Positions 48,558 through 58,200 of a stretch of DNA of 59,651 nt are shown here, one piece after another. A program made the translations under genes and the position numbers. Below the pieces are notes generated by a model, which worked only from the letters and a program-made list of their open reading frames with translations, made no database searches and was not told the DNA's origin. The stretch is from Puniceicoccaceae bacterium (GTDB lineage Bacteria; Verrucomicrobiota; Verrucomicrobiia; Opitutales; Opitutaceae), in the NCBI GenBank assembly GCA_007695295.1, contig REEB01000127.1, forward strand, positions 1-59,651. Reading direction: 5' to 3'. Each line of letters opens with the position of its first letter. The stretch's first letter is position 1.

Positions 48558-49586
48558 ATGAAATTGGTTGCCCGTGCCCTCACCCTGCCCCCGCGCCGGG
48601 TTTTCCGCATCGACCGCTCGGCCTATGGGTCCGCGGACAATGTCCTCCTTTCCCTGGAGGCCGATGGAGGGGTCGGCTGGGGCGAGGCTGCCCCGCGCGG
48701 CTACTATGGCACCAGCACCGAAGAGGTCATTCGCCAGCTCAGCGACCTTTCGCGCAACGGCCTGCCTCCGCCTCCTTCCGGCCCACAGGATCTGCCGCAT
48801 CTCTGGGAGGAATGGCGCCGGCTGCTGCCCTCGTCACCCTCGGCTTGGTGCGCGCTCGACCTCGCCTGCTGGGACTGGCTCGCCAAAAAGAAGGGCCTGT
48901 CCGTCCACGAGCTGGTCCATGGGCGGCCGCCAGAGCCGGTGCTTTCGTCGTTCACGCTCGGGATCAGCGACCTCGGGGAGCTGCCCGAAAAACTCGCCGA
49001 AGTCGACGGCCTGCCCGTCCTCAAATTGAAGGTCGACCGTACCGGCGATCTCGATCTGGTGCGAATGACCGCCGCCGCCTGCCCCGCCGCGCGCCTGCGG
49101 GTGGACGCCAACGCCTCCTGGACGCCGTCCCTGCTGGAACGGTCCATCCCGGACCTCGCCCGGCTCAACGTCCACCTCCTCGAGCAACCCCTTCCCCCCG
49201 ACAAGGACGAACCCCTGGCCGCCTTCCGCGGCCGCTGCCCGTTCGAGTTTTTCGCCGACGAGAGCACTCCGGACCTCGACGGCCTCGGCGACGCCCTCGC
49301 CCGCTACGACGGGGTCAATTTCAAGCTGACCAAGGTCGGCGGCCTCACCCCCGTGCTTCGGCTGGCCGCGGCCGCCCGTGCGGCCGGCTTGAAGACCATG
49401 GTGGGCTGCATGCTCGAATCCGAGCTCCTCATCGCGGCCGGCCTCGTCGCCGCCGCCGGCACCGATTATGCCGATCTCGATGGCGCCTGGCTCCTCAAGC
49501 CCGGCCCGTTCCGCGGCCTGTCCTACCAAGACGGATACATTCGTCCCGCAGCCGGCCCCGGCTTCGGGCTCACCACCCAGGCTTGA
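48558..49586 (+). CDS. Dipeptide epimerase (L-Ala-D/L-Glu epimerase-like, enolase superfamily)
   Basis: 342 residues. The fold and residues fit muconate-lactonizing-type enolases: KxK at Lys156/Lys158 (LKLKVDR), metal ligands Asp183 (RVDANASW), Glu209 (LLEQPLPP) and Asp234 (FADESTP), and the second base Lys256 in NFKLTKVGG. ACWDWLAKKKGLSVHELV in the capping region also matches. L-Ala-D/L-Glu epimerases recycle the murein dipeptide. The neighbouring peptidoglycan genes support this specificity, though other dipeptides are possible. Start ATG of MKLVARALTLPPRRVF. Confidence 0.88.
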   Translation: MKLVARALTLPPRRVFRIDRSAYGSADNVLLSLEADGGVGWGEAAPRGYYGTSTEEVIRQLSDLSRNGLPPPPSGPQDLPHLWEEWRRLLPSSPSAWCALDLACWDWLAKKKGLSVHELVHGRPPEPVLSSFTLGISDLGELPEKLAEVDGLPVLKLKVDRTGDLDLVRMTAAACPAARLRVDANASWTPSLLERSIPDLARLNVHLLEQPLPPDKDEPLAAFRGRCPFEFFADESTPDLDGLGDALARYDGVNFKLTKVGGLTPVLRLAAAARAAGLKTMVGCMLESELLIAAGLVAAAGTDYADLDGAWLLKPGPFRGLSYQDGYIRPAAGPGFGLTTQA

Positions 49587-49667
49587 TCCGAATTGGGCGG
49601 CGGGCCGGCGGCACCGAAGCCGGGAGCAGGCCACTGGTGCCTCCGCCCCGTCCATCCCTTCCGTGAA

Positions 49668-50585
49668 TCAGAGCGCATCCAGCACCCGCCGGGCGATCCC
49701 GGGCAATAGCCCCTCGTCCCGGGCCCGGTGCTTGGTGAAAACCGTGAGCACGAAGCGACGGCCGTCGGCCAGTTCGAAAACCGCGGCGTCATGGCGGGCG
49801 CGGCTTGTGTAGCCGGCCTTCGACCAGAGCAGGGCGTCGTGCGGCAGCGCTTCCCCGATGTAACCGCTGACCTGGCTGTCCGCCCGGCCTTCCGGGGTGG
49901 CGAGATCCCGCCGGAGCAGGGCCATCATGGCTTCGGAGCGTTCGGGCGTCACCGCCGCGCCAGTGGCGATTTCCACCAAAATGCGGGCGGTTTCATCACT
50001 CGTCATCCAATTGCGGTGGATGGGTTGGTGCACCCGGAAGGACTGCATCTCCCGCCCGTAGGGACCTTCCCACCATGGCTTGCGGTTGGCATTGAGGCGG
50101 GTGTAGCCGAGCCCTGCGAAGTAACGGTTGATGGCATTGCGGCGGTGCAGCCACTCCTCCAGCTCCTCCGGCGGCAATTCCGGCCCGCTGGTCGTACCGG
50201 TGAGCAGATCGACAATGTAGTGGGTCGGTTCGTTGCCCGAGCGCACGATCATGTCGCGGAGGGCACGATCGACTTCGTCGGTCGCTTCCATCTTCCCCTC
50301 CTCCATCCAGTGGTGGGCCGCCTGCAGGTAGCAGAGCTTGACCACGCTGGCGGGAAAAACCTGCTCCATGCCGCGATGGCTGCCAAATCGCCACGGGGCA
50401 TCCTCTCCAAGCCGGACGAGAGTGAGGGCAATCTGCTCCGGGCCGAAAGGCGGATTATCAAGGGTGGCCACCGTCTCCTCCACCACCCGGTCCACGATCC
50501 TCTGAAGTCCCGGATCGCGGACAAAGCCGGGCATGGCGGAGAGGCAGGGAGCAAGCAGGAAGAGAGATGCAATCCGGGTCCACAT
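49668..50585 (-). CDS. Class A beta-lactamase-fold serine hydrolase, exported
   Basis: 305 residues with a signal peptide (MWTRIASLFLLAPCLSAM). The active-site SxxK is Ser80-Val-Val-Lys83 in FPASVVKL. The second motif is SGN (116-118) where class A enzymes have SDN, and the third is KAG in LLWSKAGYTSRARHD where KTG is usual. Deviations from the canonical motifs and the wall-related neighbours argue for a peptidase or esterase role, not antibiotic resistance. A GTG at 50645 that overlaps the dacB stop (GTGA) is an alternative start; the ATG gives the better signal peptide and is preceded by GGGTGG. Confidence 0.82.
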   Translation of the reverse strand: MWTRIASLFLLAPCLSAMPGFVRDPGLQRIVDRVVEETVATLDNPPFGPEQIALTLVRLGEDAPWRFGSHRGMEQVFPASVVKLCYLQAAHHWMEEGKMEATDEVDRALRDMIVRSGNEPTHYIVDLLTGTTSGPELPPEELEEWLHRRNAINRYFAGLGYTRLNANRKPWWEGPYGREMQSFRVHQPIHRNWMTSDETARILVEIATGAAVTPERSEAMMALLRRDLATPEGRADSQVSGYIGEALPHDALLWSKAGYTSRARHDAAVFELADGRRFVLTVFTKHRARDEGLLPGIARRVLDAL

Positions 50586-50641
50586 GCGGTCCACCCTAGC
50601 CGGGGCCGGCCGGCGGGCAACCGGTTTGGCGGCTGTTGCCT

Positions 50642-52207
50642 TCACGGTCCGCCGGGCGCATGGTGCAGGCGGCGCACCACTTCATCAACGGCCTCGCGGG
50701 CGGTCGGCGATCCGGTCTCGGCGGGCAAGTAGTTGTTCAACAGGATCGCGAAGACAACCGGGCCCCGCTCCGCTGTATCCAAATAACCCGACAGAGCGGA
50801 AACCCCGCGCAGAGTGCCGGTCTTGGCCACGACCCGGCCTTCGAGCGGCCCGCCCGCAAACCGCCGGCGGAGCGTGCCATCGCGCCCGCCCACCGGCAGC
50901 GCATCTCGAAAGGCCGACGCCTCCCGATGATCCTCCATCGCCCGGAGCAGTTGGACGAGGGCGGCGGGAGTCACCAGGTTGGCCCGGCCCAGACCGGCGC
51001 CATCCTGGAGGTGGAGGGAATTGTCCGGCACCCCCAGCCGCCCGGCAAATTGCCGCACCGCGACGAGCCCGGCCGCCTGGTCATCGATCTCCGGAGTTCC
51101 TTCCCCGCCGCTCCGGGCCGCCCGGCCCAGATGCAGCAGCAGGAGCTGTGCATGAAGGTTCTGTGAGGATTTCTGCACCGCCCGCACCAGCTCCCGCAAC
51201 GGCGGCGATGCCACCTCCGCGAGAATCTGCTCCGGCAAGGGTCCGTCATCCGCTTCTGCGGTCCGCACCACCCCCTCGACGTCCACGCCTGCCTCCCGCA
51301 GGGCCGCCGACAACCGCTCCGCGGCCACGCGCTCCGGTTCCGCCAACGGAAAGGTCAGCACCACCGGCGCACTGTCGGCCGGCACCCGGCCACGAAGAAC
51401 CACTTCCCCGGACCCCGTCCCGCGTGTCCAGAAAAGTCGGAATGGCGTGGAGGGTTCGACGGTCGCTGCACGCACCGTCACTCCAGGGCCTCCCGGCGGC
51501 ACCGCCGTCCGCACAATCGGCGGATCACCCGGAGCGTCCCCCGGAGCAATCTCCAAGGGCATCACGTTGCCGGCCACGGTCAAGGCCGAGACCGGAGCGC
51601 CGTAAGCGTAGAGCGAATCCTCCCATGTCCAGCCACCCCCGGCCGCCGGAGCCTCGAACCAACGGCCGTCCCCGACCACGTCCCCCGTCACCCGCCGCAC
51701 TCCCGCCGCGGTCAGGCGCTCCGCCAGTTCTTCCACCGTGCTCCCTGCGGCCCAGATCGACCCTCCGCCTAAGACGGGGTCGCCGCCGCCGACCATGAAA
51801 AGATCCCCCGTCACCGTGCCATCGACATCCGGAGGGTCCATGGCCCGCAGGGATGTGCTGAACTGGAAAGCCCCGCCCAAACGGTCGAGGGCGGCCGCGA
51901 CCGTGAAGTGCTTCACATTAGAGGCCGGCTGAAACAGCCGCTCCGCATCCCTTTCATAAAGCACCATGCCGGTAGCCGCTTCCACCGCCTGGATGCCCCA
52001 GCGTGCCCGCTCAAACACCGGCAAATCGAGGTAACCATCGAGCTCGCGGCGCCAGTCGCTCGCCGTCTCACCCACCGGCCCCGGAGTCACCGAGGGCGCC
52101 CGCCGCTCGCTGGCCACCGCTCCACAACCGGCCGCCGCCAGCACCAGGCCCGCCCAACCCAGCAAGAAGGCCGCCGCCACCGCCCGACGTTTCGTTGACC
52201 CTGCCAT
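50642..52207 (-). CDS. dacB: PBP4-type D-alanyl-D-alanine carboxypeptidase/endopeptidase
   Basis: 521 residues. The N-terminus has a signal with a possible lipobox (LVLAAAGC, Cys28). Motifs of class C penicillin-binding proteins: Ser96 in PASNVKHFTVAAALD (core PASNVK), SSQN near residue 347, and KTG in VAKTGTLRGVSALSGY. The large insert domain between the first two motifs is present (VGGGDPVLGG, YAYGAPVSALTVAGN). It cuts D-Ala-D-Ala ends and crosslinks in the periplasm. It is divergent from the kinase at 52.4 kb. Confidence 0.92.
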   Translation of the reverse strand: MAGSTKRRAVAAAFLLGWAGLVLAAAGCGAVASERRAPSVTPGPVGETASDWRRELDGYLDLPVFERARWGIQAVEAATGMVLYERDAERLFQPASNVKHFTVAAALDRLGGAFQFSTSLRAMDPPDVDGTVTGDLFMVGGGDPVLGGGSIWAAGSTVEELAERLTAAGVRRVTGDVVGDGRWFEAPAAGGGWTWEDSLYAYGAPVSALTVAGNVMPLEIAPGDAPGDPPIVRTAVPPGGPGVTVRAATVEPSTPFRLFWTRGTGSGEVVLRGRVPADSAPVVLTFPLAEPERVAAERLSAALREAGVDVEGVVRTAEADDGPLPEQILAEVASPPLRELVRAVQKSSQNLHAQLLLLHLGRAARSGGEGTPEIDDQAAGLVAVRQFAGRLGVPDNSLHLQDGAGLGRANLVTPAALVQLLRAMEDHREASAFRDALPVGGRDGTLRRRFAGGPLEGRVVAKTGTLRGVSALSGYLDTAERGPVVFAILLNNYLPAETGSPTAREAVDEVVRRLHHAPGGP

Positions 52208-52226
52208 GGCTCCCCTTCATGGAGCC
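52208..52226. promoter_or_regulatory. Small inverted repeat just upstream of dacB
   Basis: GGCTCC, a 7-base loop, then GGAGCC lie immediately 5' of the dacB ATG. In the mRNA this 6-base stem would abut the start codon, and GGAGCC is also the closest thing to a ribosome-binding sequence there. It could hinder initiation or be chance. Confidence 0.25.
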
Positions 52227-52406
52227 TCCCATCCATCCTGGCCAGCCGCGAAAGCATAAACACCGCTGCTGCCCGCGGTTTCGGTCGGATGGGAATTGAG
52301 AATTGCAATCGCCATCCGCATTGGGAAGGATGATCACCAGACTGGTTGCGGGGCGGGCCGATGGCAGCCCTCTGCAAGCCAAATAACGCCCCCCGCATCC
52401 CCAACT

Positions 52407-54785
52407 ATGGCCCGCAAGGAATCACCTTCCGCCGAAAACCTGGCTTCAGGCATGGAGGCGGACGCCGAAAAACCCGATCCCTCCCGACCCCAGCCACTGC
52501 ACATCCTGCTCGTCGAAGACAACGAGGATGACGCTTTGCTGATCAAGCACCACCTTTCCAAGGCCGGCTACACCCTCACCCTCAAGCGCGTCGAAACGCC
52601 CGCCGACCTGACCGCCGCCCTCGATGAAGGGGGCTTTGATCTCATCCTTTCCGACTACTCGATGCCGGCCTTCGAAGCGCCCGAGGTCCTCGAAATCATC
52701 ATGTCCCGCCGCGACAGCCCGCCCTGTATCGTGATTTCCGGGACGGTCGGCGAGGTCACCGCGGTGGAGACGATCAAACTTGGAGCCCATGATTACATCC
52801 TCAAGGACAACTTGGTCCGGCTCGTGCCCTCGGTGCAGCGCACCCTTCGGGAAGCCGAAGGCCGGCGGCGCCGCATCGCCGCCGAAACCGCCCTCCGTGA
52901 AAGCGAGGAACGCTTCCGGCAGCTCGCCGACAATGTCAGCGAAGTATTCTGGATGTTCGACGCCGACCTCGGGCGCGTCCTGTATGTCAACCCCGCCTTC
53001 ACCACCGTCTGGGGGCGGCCCGCCGACGAGTTGCACCGTCATCCCGCCCTCTTCATCGAATCCATCCACGAGATGGATCGCGCCCGCGTCGAGGCCGGCT
53101 TTCGCAAACTCGCCCAGGGAGGCACTTTCACCGACGAGTTCCGCATCCTCACCCCGCAGGCCGAGCAACGCTGGATCTGGAGCCGCGGCTTCGCCATCAC
53201 CGATCCGGACGGCCGCATCCGCCGGATTGCCGGCATCGCTCTCGACATCACCCAGCATCGCCTCGCCCGCGAGCGCATCGAGCAGCAGGCCGCCCTGCTC
53301 GATATTGCCCAGGATGCCATCATGGTCCTCGATCTCGAAGACAAGGTCGTCTTCTGGAATCGCGCCGCCGAGACCATTTATGGATGGCCCCGTGCCACCA
53401 TTCTCGGGCAGCCCGTCACCACGCTCCTCAGCCAGCAGCCCGACGCCCATCGCGAAGCCCGCCGCTCCGTCCTGCGGAAAGGCGAATGGACCGGAGAGCT
53501 GCCGCAACTCAGCCGCGACGGCAGGGAGTTCACCGTCAACGCCCGCTGGACGCTCGTCCGCGACGAGGCTGGCGAGGCCAAGACGATTTTCGTCATTCAC
53601 ACCGACATCACCGAGCGGAAAAAAATGGAGGCCCAGATGCTGCGCAACCAGCGCCTCGAAAGCATCGGCACCCTCGCCGGCGGCATCGCCCACGACCTCA
53701 ACAACGTCCTCTCCCCCATCATCATGTCGACCGGGATCCTGCGCACCCGCATCCAGGAGCCCGACCTCATCAAAATTCTCGACACCCTCGAAGTCAGCGC
53801 CCAGCGCGGCGCCTCCATGGTGCGGCAGGTGCTATCCTTCGCCCGCGGGGTGGACAGCAAACGCGCCATCGTCAATCCCATCCATTTGCTCGAGGATATC
53901 CGCAAAATCTCCAGCGAGACCTTTCTCAAGAGCATTGATGTGACCCTCGAGGTTCAGCCCGGCATCCACTGCCTCACCGGGGATCCCACCCAAATCCACC
54001 AAGTCCTGCTCAATCTCTGCGTCAATGCCCGCGACGCCATGCCCCAGGGCGGGCGGCTCCGCCTGCGCGCCCGTAATGCGCAGGTCGACCCGGCCTTTGC
54101 CGCCACCAACCCCGGCGCCAAGCCCGGACCCCATGTCCTCATCGAGGTTCAGGACACCGGGTCCGGCATCGAGCCCAAGGTACTCGACCACATTTTCGAT
54201 CCCTTTTACACCACCAAGGAGCTGGGCAAGGGCACCGGCCTCGGTCTTTCCACCGTCCTCGCCATTGTTCGCAGCCACGAGGGTTTCATCACCGTGGAAA
54301 GCGAACTCGACCGGGGCACCACTTTCGCCATCTACCTGCCCGCACAGCCCGACCAGCACGCCGTCGCCAAAGAGACTTCGGCCGAGCTCGAACTCAGGGG
54401 CCATGGCGAGACCGTCCTCATCGTCGACGACGAATCCGCCATCCTCGAAATCAGCCGGCAGACACTGGAAACGTTTAACTTCCGCGCCCTGACCGCCCAG
54501 GATGGCGCCAACGCCGTCGCCGTCTATGCGGAAAAGGCGGCCTCCATCGATGTTGTCCTCACCGATATGATGATGCCGATCATGGACGGCGTTGCCACCA
54601 TCCACGCCCTCCTGAAGATCAACCCCAAAGCGCGCATCATCGCCGCCAGCGGAGTCACCGGCAAAGACCACCAAGCCAAGATGGCGGTCCTGGGCATCAA
54701 GTATTTCCTCCCCAAACCCTACACCGCCCAGCAGATGCTCAAGGCGATCAAGGACATCCTCGCCGACCCTTCCCCCTTCCTCTGA
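52407..54785 (+). CDS. Hybrid histidine kinase: receiver, two PAS, kinase, receiver
   Basis: 792 residues, soluble. Order: full receiver domain at about 30-150 (acidic pair in LLVEDNEDD, phosphoacceptor Asp83 in LILSDYSMP, Lys133), PAS at about 165-285, PAS at about 292-405, HisKA with His429 in GGIAHDLNN, HATPase at about 520-645 (DTGSGIEP, GKGTGLGLST), and a C-terminal receiver with Asp720 in VLTDMMMPIMDG. Two receivers suggest a phosphorelay node. ATG at 52407 begins MARKESPSAEN. It is divergent from dacB with a 199-base gap, and converges on phoU. Confidence 0.93.
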   Translation: MARKESPSAENLASGMEADAEKPDPSRPQPLHILLVEDNEDDALLIKHHLSKAGYTLTLKRVETPADLTAALDEGGFDLILSDYSMPAFEAPEVLEIIMSRRDSPPCIVISGTVGEVTAVETIKLGAHDYILKDNLVRLVPSVQRTLREAEGRRRRIAAETALRESEERFRQLADNVSEVFWMFDADLGRVLYVNPAFTTVWGRPADELHRHPALFIESIHEMDRARVEAGFRKLAQGGTFTDEFRILTPQAEQRWIWSRGFAITDPDGRIRRIAGIALDITQHRLARERIEQQAALLDIAQDAIMVLDLEDKVVFWNRAAETIYGWPRATILGQPVTTLLSQQPDAHREARRSVLRKGEWTGELPQLSRDGREFTVNARWTLVRDEAGEAKTIFVIHTDITERKKMEAQMLRNQRLESIGTLAGGIAHDLNNVLSPIIMSTGILRTRIQEPDLIKILDTLEVSAQRGASMVRQVLSFARGVDSKRAIVNPIHLLEDIRKISSETFLKSIDVTLEVQPGIHCLTGDPTQIHQVLLNLCVNARDAMPQGGRLRLRARNAQVDPAFAATNPGAKPGPHVLIEVQDTGSGIEPKVLDHIFDPFYTTKELGKGTGLGLSTVLAIVRSHEGFITVESELDRGTTFAIYLPAQPDQHAVAKETSAELELRGHGETVLIVDDESAILEISRQTLETFNFRALTAQDGANAVAVYAEKAASIDVVLTDMMMPIMDGVATIHALLKINPKARIIAASGVTGKDHQAKMAVLGIKYFLPKPYTAQQMLKAIKDILADPSPFL

Positions 54786-54786
54786 G

Positions 54787-54803
54787 ACCGCCGCCCCGGC
54801 GGT
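54787..54803. terminator. Short hairpin between the kinase gene and phoU
   Basis: ACCGCC-GCCCC-GGCGGT is a 6-base stem starting right after the kinase stop, in the 59-base gap between two convergent genes. No T-run follows, so terminator function is uncertain. Confidence 0.3.
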
Positions 54804-54844
54804 AGGGATGGCAATGGCGATTCCGGGCCTCCCCCGCTTCGGCC

Positions 54845-55519
54845 TCAGCTCTTCGGCTTCTTCACTTCGGGGGTGTGGCGCACGTCTTCGCCCCGGATCA
54901 GGAAAATCACTTCCTCGGCCAGGTTGGTCGCATGGTCCGCGATCCGTTCGAAGGATTTGGAAATGAACATCAACTCCAACGCCCGGTTGATCGTGGCACG
55001 GTCCTCGATCATGAATCCGGCCAGCTCGCGGTGGAGCTGGCGGTTGATGTCATCCACTTCGCGGTCGCGGTGACAGATCTGCACCGCGAGGGCGTCATCC
55101 CGGTGCAGGAAAGCCTCGATCGCGTCGCGCAACATGCCCACCGCCAAGTCCGACATCCGCGGAAGATCCACGTAAGGCTTGAGCGGAGGCTCGCTGGAGA
55201 GGCGTTTGACCCGCTTCGCGATGCTGGTACACTCATCCCCCACCCGTTCCAAGTCGTTGGACGCTTTCATGCCGATGATCAGGAGGCGCAGTTCACTGGC
55301 CACCGCACTCCGCAGGCCGATGAACCGGATCGCTTCACTGTCGATTCGCTTGTCCAGTTCATCGATTTCATCGTCGCGTGCGATCACCCGGGCCGCCAGT
55401 TCGGCATCGTTTTGGACCAGCGCCTCGGTCACGTCGATGACCTGGCGGATGGCCTTTTCTCCGAGAAGGATCAGGTCCGAACGGAGGGACTCCAGTTCTT
55501 GATCGAAAAAGCGTTTCAT
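54845..55519 (-). CDS. phoU: Phosphate-signalling protein PhoU
   Basis: 224 residues, two repeated three-helix bundles typical of PhoU. The metal-site repeats are visible: MKASNDLERVGDECTSIAKRV near 83-103 (core NDLERVGDE) and FISKSFERIADHATNLAEEV near 187-206 (core SFERIADHATN). PhoU links the Pst phosphate transporter to the PhoR sensor and restrains phosphate uptake. No pst or phoBR genes are in the window. It lies 24 bases upstream of the SNF2 gene's stop side, so both run on the minus strand with phoU downstream. Confidence 0.94.
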   Translation of the reverse strand: MKRFFDQELESLRSDLILLGEKAIRQVIDVTEALVQNDAELAARVIARDDEIDELDKRIDSEAIRFIGLRSAVASELRLLIIGMKASNDLERVGDECTSIAKRVKRLSSEPPLKPYVDLPRMSDLAVGMLRDAIEAFLHRDDALAVQICHRDREVDDINRQLHRELAGFMIEDRATINRALELMFISKSFERIADHATNLAEEVIFLIRGEDVRHTPEVKKPKS

Positions 55520-55543
55520 GGGTGGGGGCGGGCGGGGGGCGTT

Positions 55544-58054
55544 TCAGGTGGCCTCGTTCTCGGCCTCGGATTCTCCGTTCCCCTGCAGACCAATCAGATC
55601 AGCCAGGGTGGCGAAAGGCGAGCGGTCTTCACCGGATGCCTGCGCACTCTCAACCAACTCGCGGAAGAGGTGCTGTTTTTCGGCTTGAAGCGCCTGGATG
55701 CGCTCTTCGACCGTGCCGGCGGCGATCATGCGGTAAACAAAGACCGTGCGGCGCTGGCCGATGCGGTGGACGCGGTCGATCGCCTGCGCTTCCACCGCCG
55801 GATTCCACCAGGGGTCGAGCAGAAAGACATAGTCGGCCGCATGCAGGGTGATGCCGGTGCCGGCCGCCCGCAGGCTCACCAGCATCGCGGCCGGCTCGGG
55901 ACAGGTCTGAAAGGCGTTCACGGGGGCCTGCCGGTCCACCGTGGCCCCGGTCAGGCTGAAGCGGGGCAGCCCCGGGCAGGCCGCTTCCAAGGCCATTTCC
56001 ACCCGCTTCAAAAGGCGCACGAACTGGCTGAAGATGACCACTTTGTGCCCGCCCTCGACCACTTCGACGAGTTTTTCCACCAGGAGGTTGAGCTTGCCGC
56101 TCTCTTCCAGGGCACAGGAGCGCCACGGCAGCAGGTCAGGGTCGCAGGCGACTTGGCGCAGCCGCGTGAGCAGTGAGAGCAAACCGAAGGCCCGCTCCCG
56201 CATCGCCGTCCGCAGGTCCGGCCCCAGGCGGGTGAGGCCTTCGTTGCAGATGCGCACATACTCCTGCTTCTGCGTCTCCGTCAGGGGGCAGAGGAGATTC
56301 GTTTCGACTTTGGGCGGAAGCTCGGAGGCGACCGCCTTTTTCGTGCGGCGGAGGATGAAGGGCGCCAACTGCACTTTGAGACGCTGGATGAAGGCCGGCC
56401 CATCCTGCTGGGCCGCGGCTTCGAAACCAGCGCGGGATCCGAGCAGTCCCGGCAACAGAAATGAAAACAACGACCAGAGATCGAGCGGACGGTTTTCCAC
56501 CGGGGTGCCGGTCAGCACCAGCCGGTGGCGGGCCCTCAACAAGCGGCAGGCCTGGCTGACTTTCGCCTCGGGGTTTTTGATAAACTGGCCTTCGTCCAAT
56601 ACCACGTAGCCGAAGCTGACCTCCGCCAGCGCGGCAATCGTCCGGCGCACCTGGGCATAGCTCGCGATCCACAACACCGTCCGTCCCGGCCGGGGCAGCT
56701 CCGAACCACCGCGCAGCACCTGCGTCTCCAAATCCGGAAAGTGCCGGCCTGCTTCCTCCTCCCAGACCGGGACCACGCTGGCCGGGCAGACCACCAGGGA
56801 TGGTTTGTCCGCCACCGGCCTCCAGGTCAGCAGGGAGAGGGTCTGCAGGGTTTTGCCCAGGCCCATCTCGTCGGCCAGCAGTCCGTGACACCCGTTTTCA
56901 AAGAGATGCGCCAGCCAGAGCACGCCGGTCCGTTGGTAGGGCCGGAGGACTTCCGGCAGTTCCTCGTCCCCTTCCGGCGGACCTTGCAACAGCCGGTTTT
57001 TCCATTCCTCCACCGCGGTTGACAACTGCAGGCCGAGCCCGGAGGTCTGAAAGAGCGAAAAGAGCAGATAAGCCGGTGGGCTCGAGTTGGCGGTCTGGTC
57101 GATCGCCTGCCGCCAGCGGGTCAACGCCTGCAAATGATCGGGTTTGAGCGAGACCAGCCCGGTGTCGGGCAACAGCAGGGGCCGGTCCCCCATGCTGCGC
57201 AGGCGGCGCACTTCTTCCGGCGAGAGCAGTTTTTCGCCGCTGCGAAAGATCCACTCCACATCGAGGTGATGGCGGTTCGTCGGCCGCACTTTCACTTCCA
57301 CCTCCACCGGCCGCACACCGCGGGTCAAACGCTCCATGGAGCCATCGCCGCCCGCCCCGAATCGCTTCCGCCAAGCCGGCCAGGTCTCGCGCATGAAAAC
57401 CGGAACTTGCGAAAGATCCTCCAGGAGGTAACCGCCCAGTTCGGGATTGAAGCGGAACCGCGCCTTGCGGGCCTGCGCGGCCAATGTGATGAGCTGCATC
57501 CGCTCTTGGGCGGAAGTGCCGCCCTGCCGGCCGTCGAGGGCGGGCTCCCGCTCTCCGGCCCCGTTTTCCCAAAAGGCCTCGCATAGCACGCCGTCCTCCA
57601 CCGCCCGCAGGCAGACCCGCAGCGTACGGGCCGGGTGCTTGGGCTCCGCCGGCACATGGGTGCCGTTTTTACCCTCCAATGCAGGCGGCTCGGCCTCGGC
57701 GACCGGCTCCCCGGAGAGAAAATCGATCGAGTCCGCCACCAGTTCCTCGATCTCGTGCAGTCCGGCGATCGCGAGTTGGTTCCCGATCGAGCGGTCCGGC
57801 GAGGAACTGCGCACCTGCAGGCGGCTGTTCGACCACTCGATCACAACGTATTCCTCCTTGGCGTCGAGCTTGGCATGGACCACCGCATCCCCCGCACTCA
57901 ATTCCACTTCGCGAATAATGCCTTCGCGGTAGGCGCCACGGCCCGCATTGAGATCCTTTTCCGGGAAATAGGGATCCCAGGGCAGTTCAAGTTTCTCGAA
58001 CCAGAACTCGAGGGCGGAGGGGGAATAGAGCCGTTTTGGACCGCGTGCCGGCAT
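55544..58054 (-). CDS. SNF2-family DEAD/DEAH helicase
   Basis: 836 residues. The SNF2 ATPase core has Walker A DEMGLGKT at 395-402, the DEGQ Walker B at 487-490, VLTGTPVENRPLDLWSLFSFLLPG (core TGTPVENRPLDLWS), and motif VI IDRVHRIGQRR near residue 785. The N-terminal 370 residues are the family's variable region; I see no cysteine pattern of a SWIM zinc finger there. It probably translocates on double-stranded DNA or displaces bound proteins. Its stop lies 24 bases upstream of the phoU start on the same strand. Confidence 0.93.
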   Translation of the reverse strand: MPARGPKRLYSPSALEFWFEKLELPWDPYFPEKDLNAGRGAYREGIIREVELSAGDAVVHAKLDAKEEYVVIEWSNSRLQVRSSSPDRSIGNQLAIAGLHEIEELVADSIDFLSGEPVAEAEPPALEGKNGTHVPAEPKHPARTLRVCLRAVEDGVLCEAFWENGAGEREPALDGRQGGTSAQERMQLITLAAQARKARFRFNPELGGYLLEDLSQVPVFMRETWPAWRKRFGAGGDGSMERLTRGVRPVEVEVKVRPTNRHHLDVEWIFRSGEKLLSPEEVRRLRSMGDRPLLLPDTGLVSLKPDHLQALTRWRQAIDQTANSSPPAYLLFSLFQTSGLGLQLSTAVEEWKNRLLQGPPEGDEELPEVLRPYQRTGVLWLAHLFENGCHGLLADEMGLGKTLQTLSLLTWRPVADKPSLVVCPASVVPVWEEEAGRHFPDLETQVLRGGSELPRPGRTVLWIASYAQVRRTIAALAEVSFGYVVLDEGQFIKNPEAKVSQACRLLRARHRLVLTGTPVENRPLDLWSLFSFLLPGLLGSRAGFEAAAQQDGPAFIQRLKVQLAPFILRRTKKAVASELPPKVETNLLCPLTETQKQEYVRICNEGLTRLGPDLRTAMRERAFGLLSLLTRLRQVACDPDLLPWRSCALEESGKLNLLVEKLVEVVEGGHKVVIFSQFVRLLKRVEMALEAACPGLPRFSLTGATVDRQAPVNAFQTCPEPAAMLVSLRAAGTGITLHAADYVFLLDPWWNPAVEAQAIDRVHRIGQRRTVFVYRMIAAGTVEERIQALQAEKQHLFRELVESAQASGEDRSPFATLADLIGLQGNGESEAENEAT

Positions 58055-58200
58055 AAAAAACCTCTAGCGTTGCGCCCCGCACTGACCCGGGCAACTCCTT
58101 TTACCAGAAATCAGCTGGCACGGGCTCCACATCTCCGACCTCCGGATCCGCTGGCCGAGGCCATCCAAGCAACCTTTCCACCGACACCCGGGCCGACCGT

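Noticed and set aside
49668-50585. Calling the serine hydrolase an antibiotic-resistance beta-lactamase
   Set aside because: Second and third active-site motifs deviate and the neighbours are cell-wall recycling genes.
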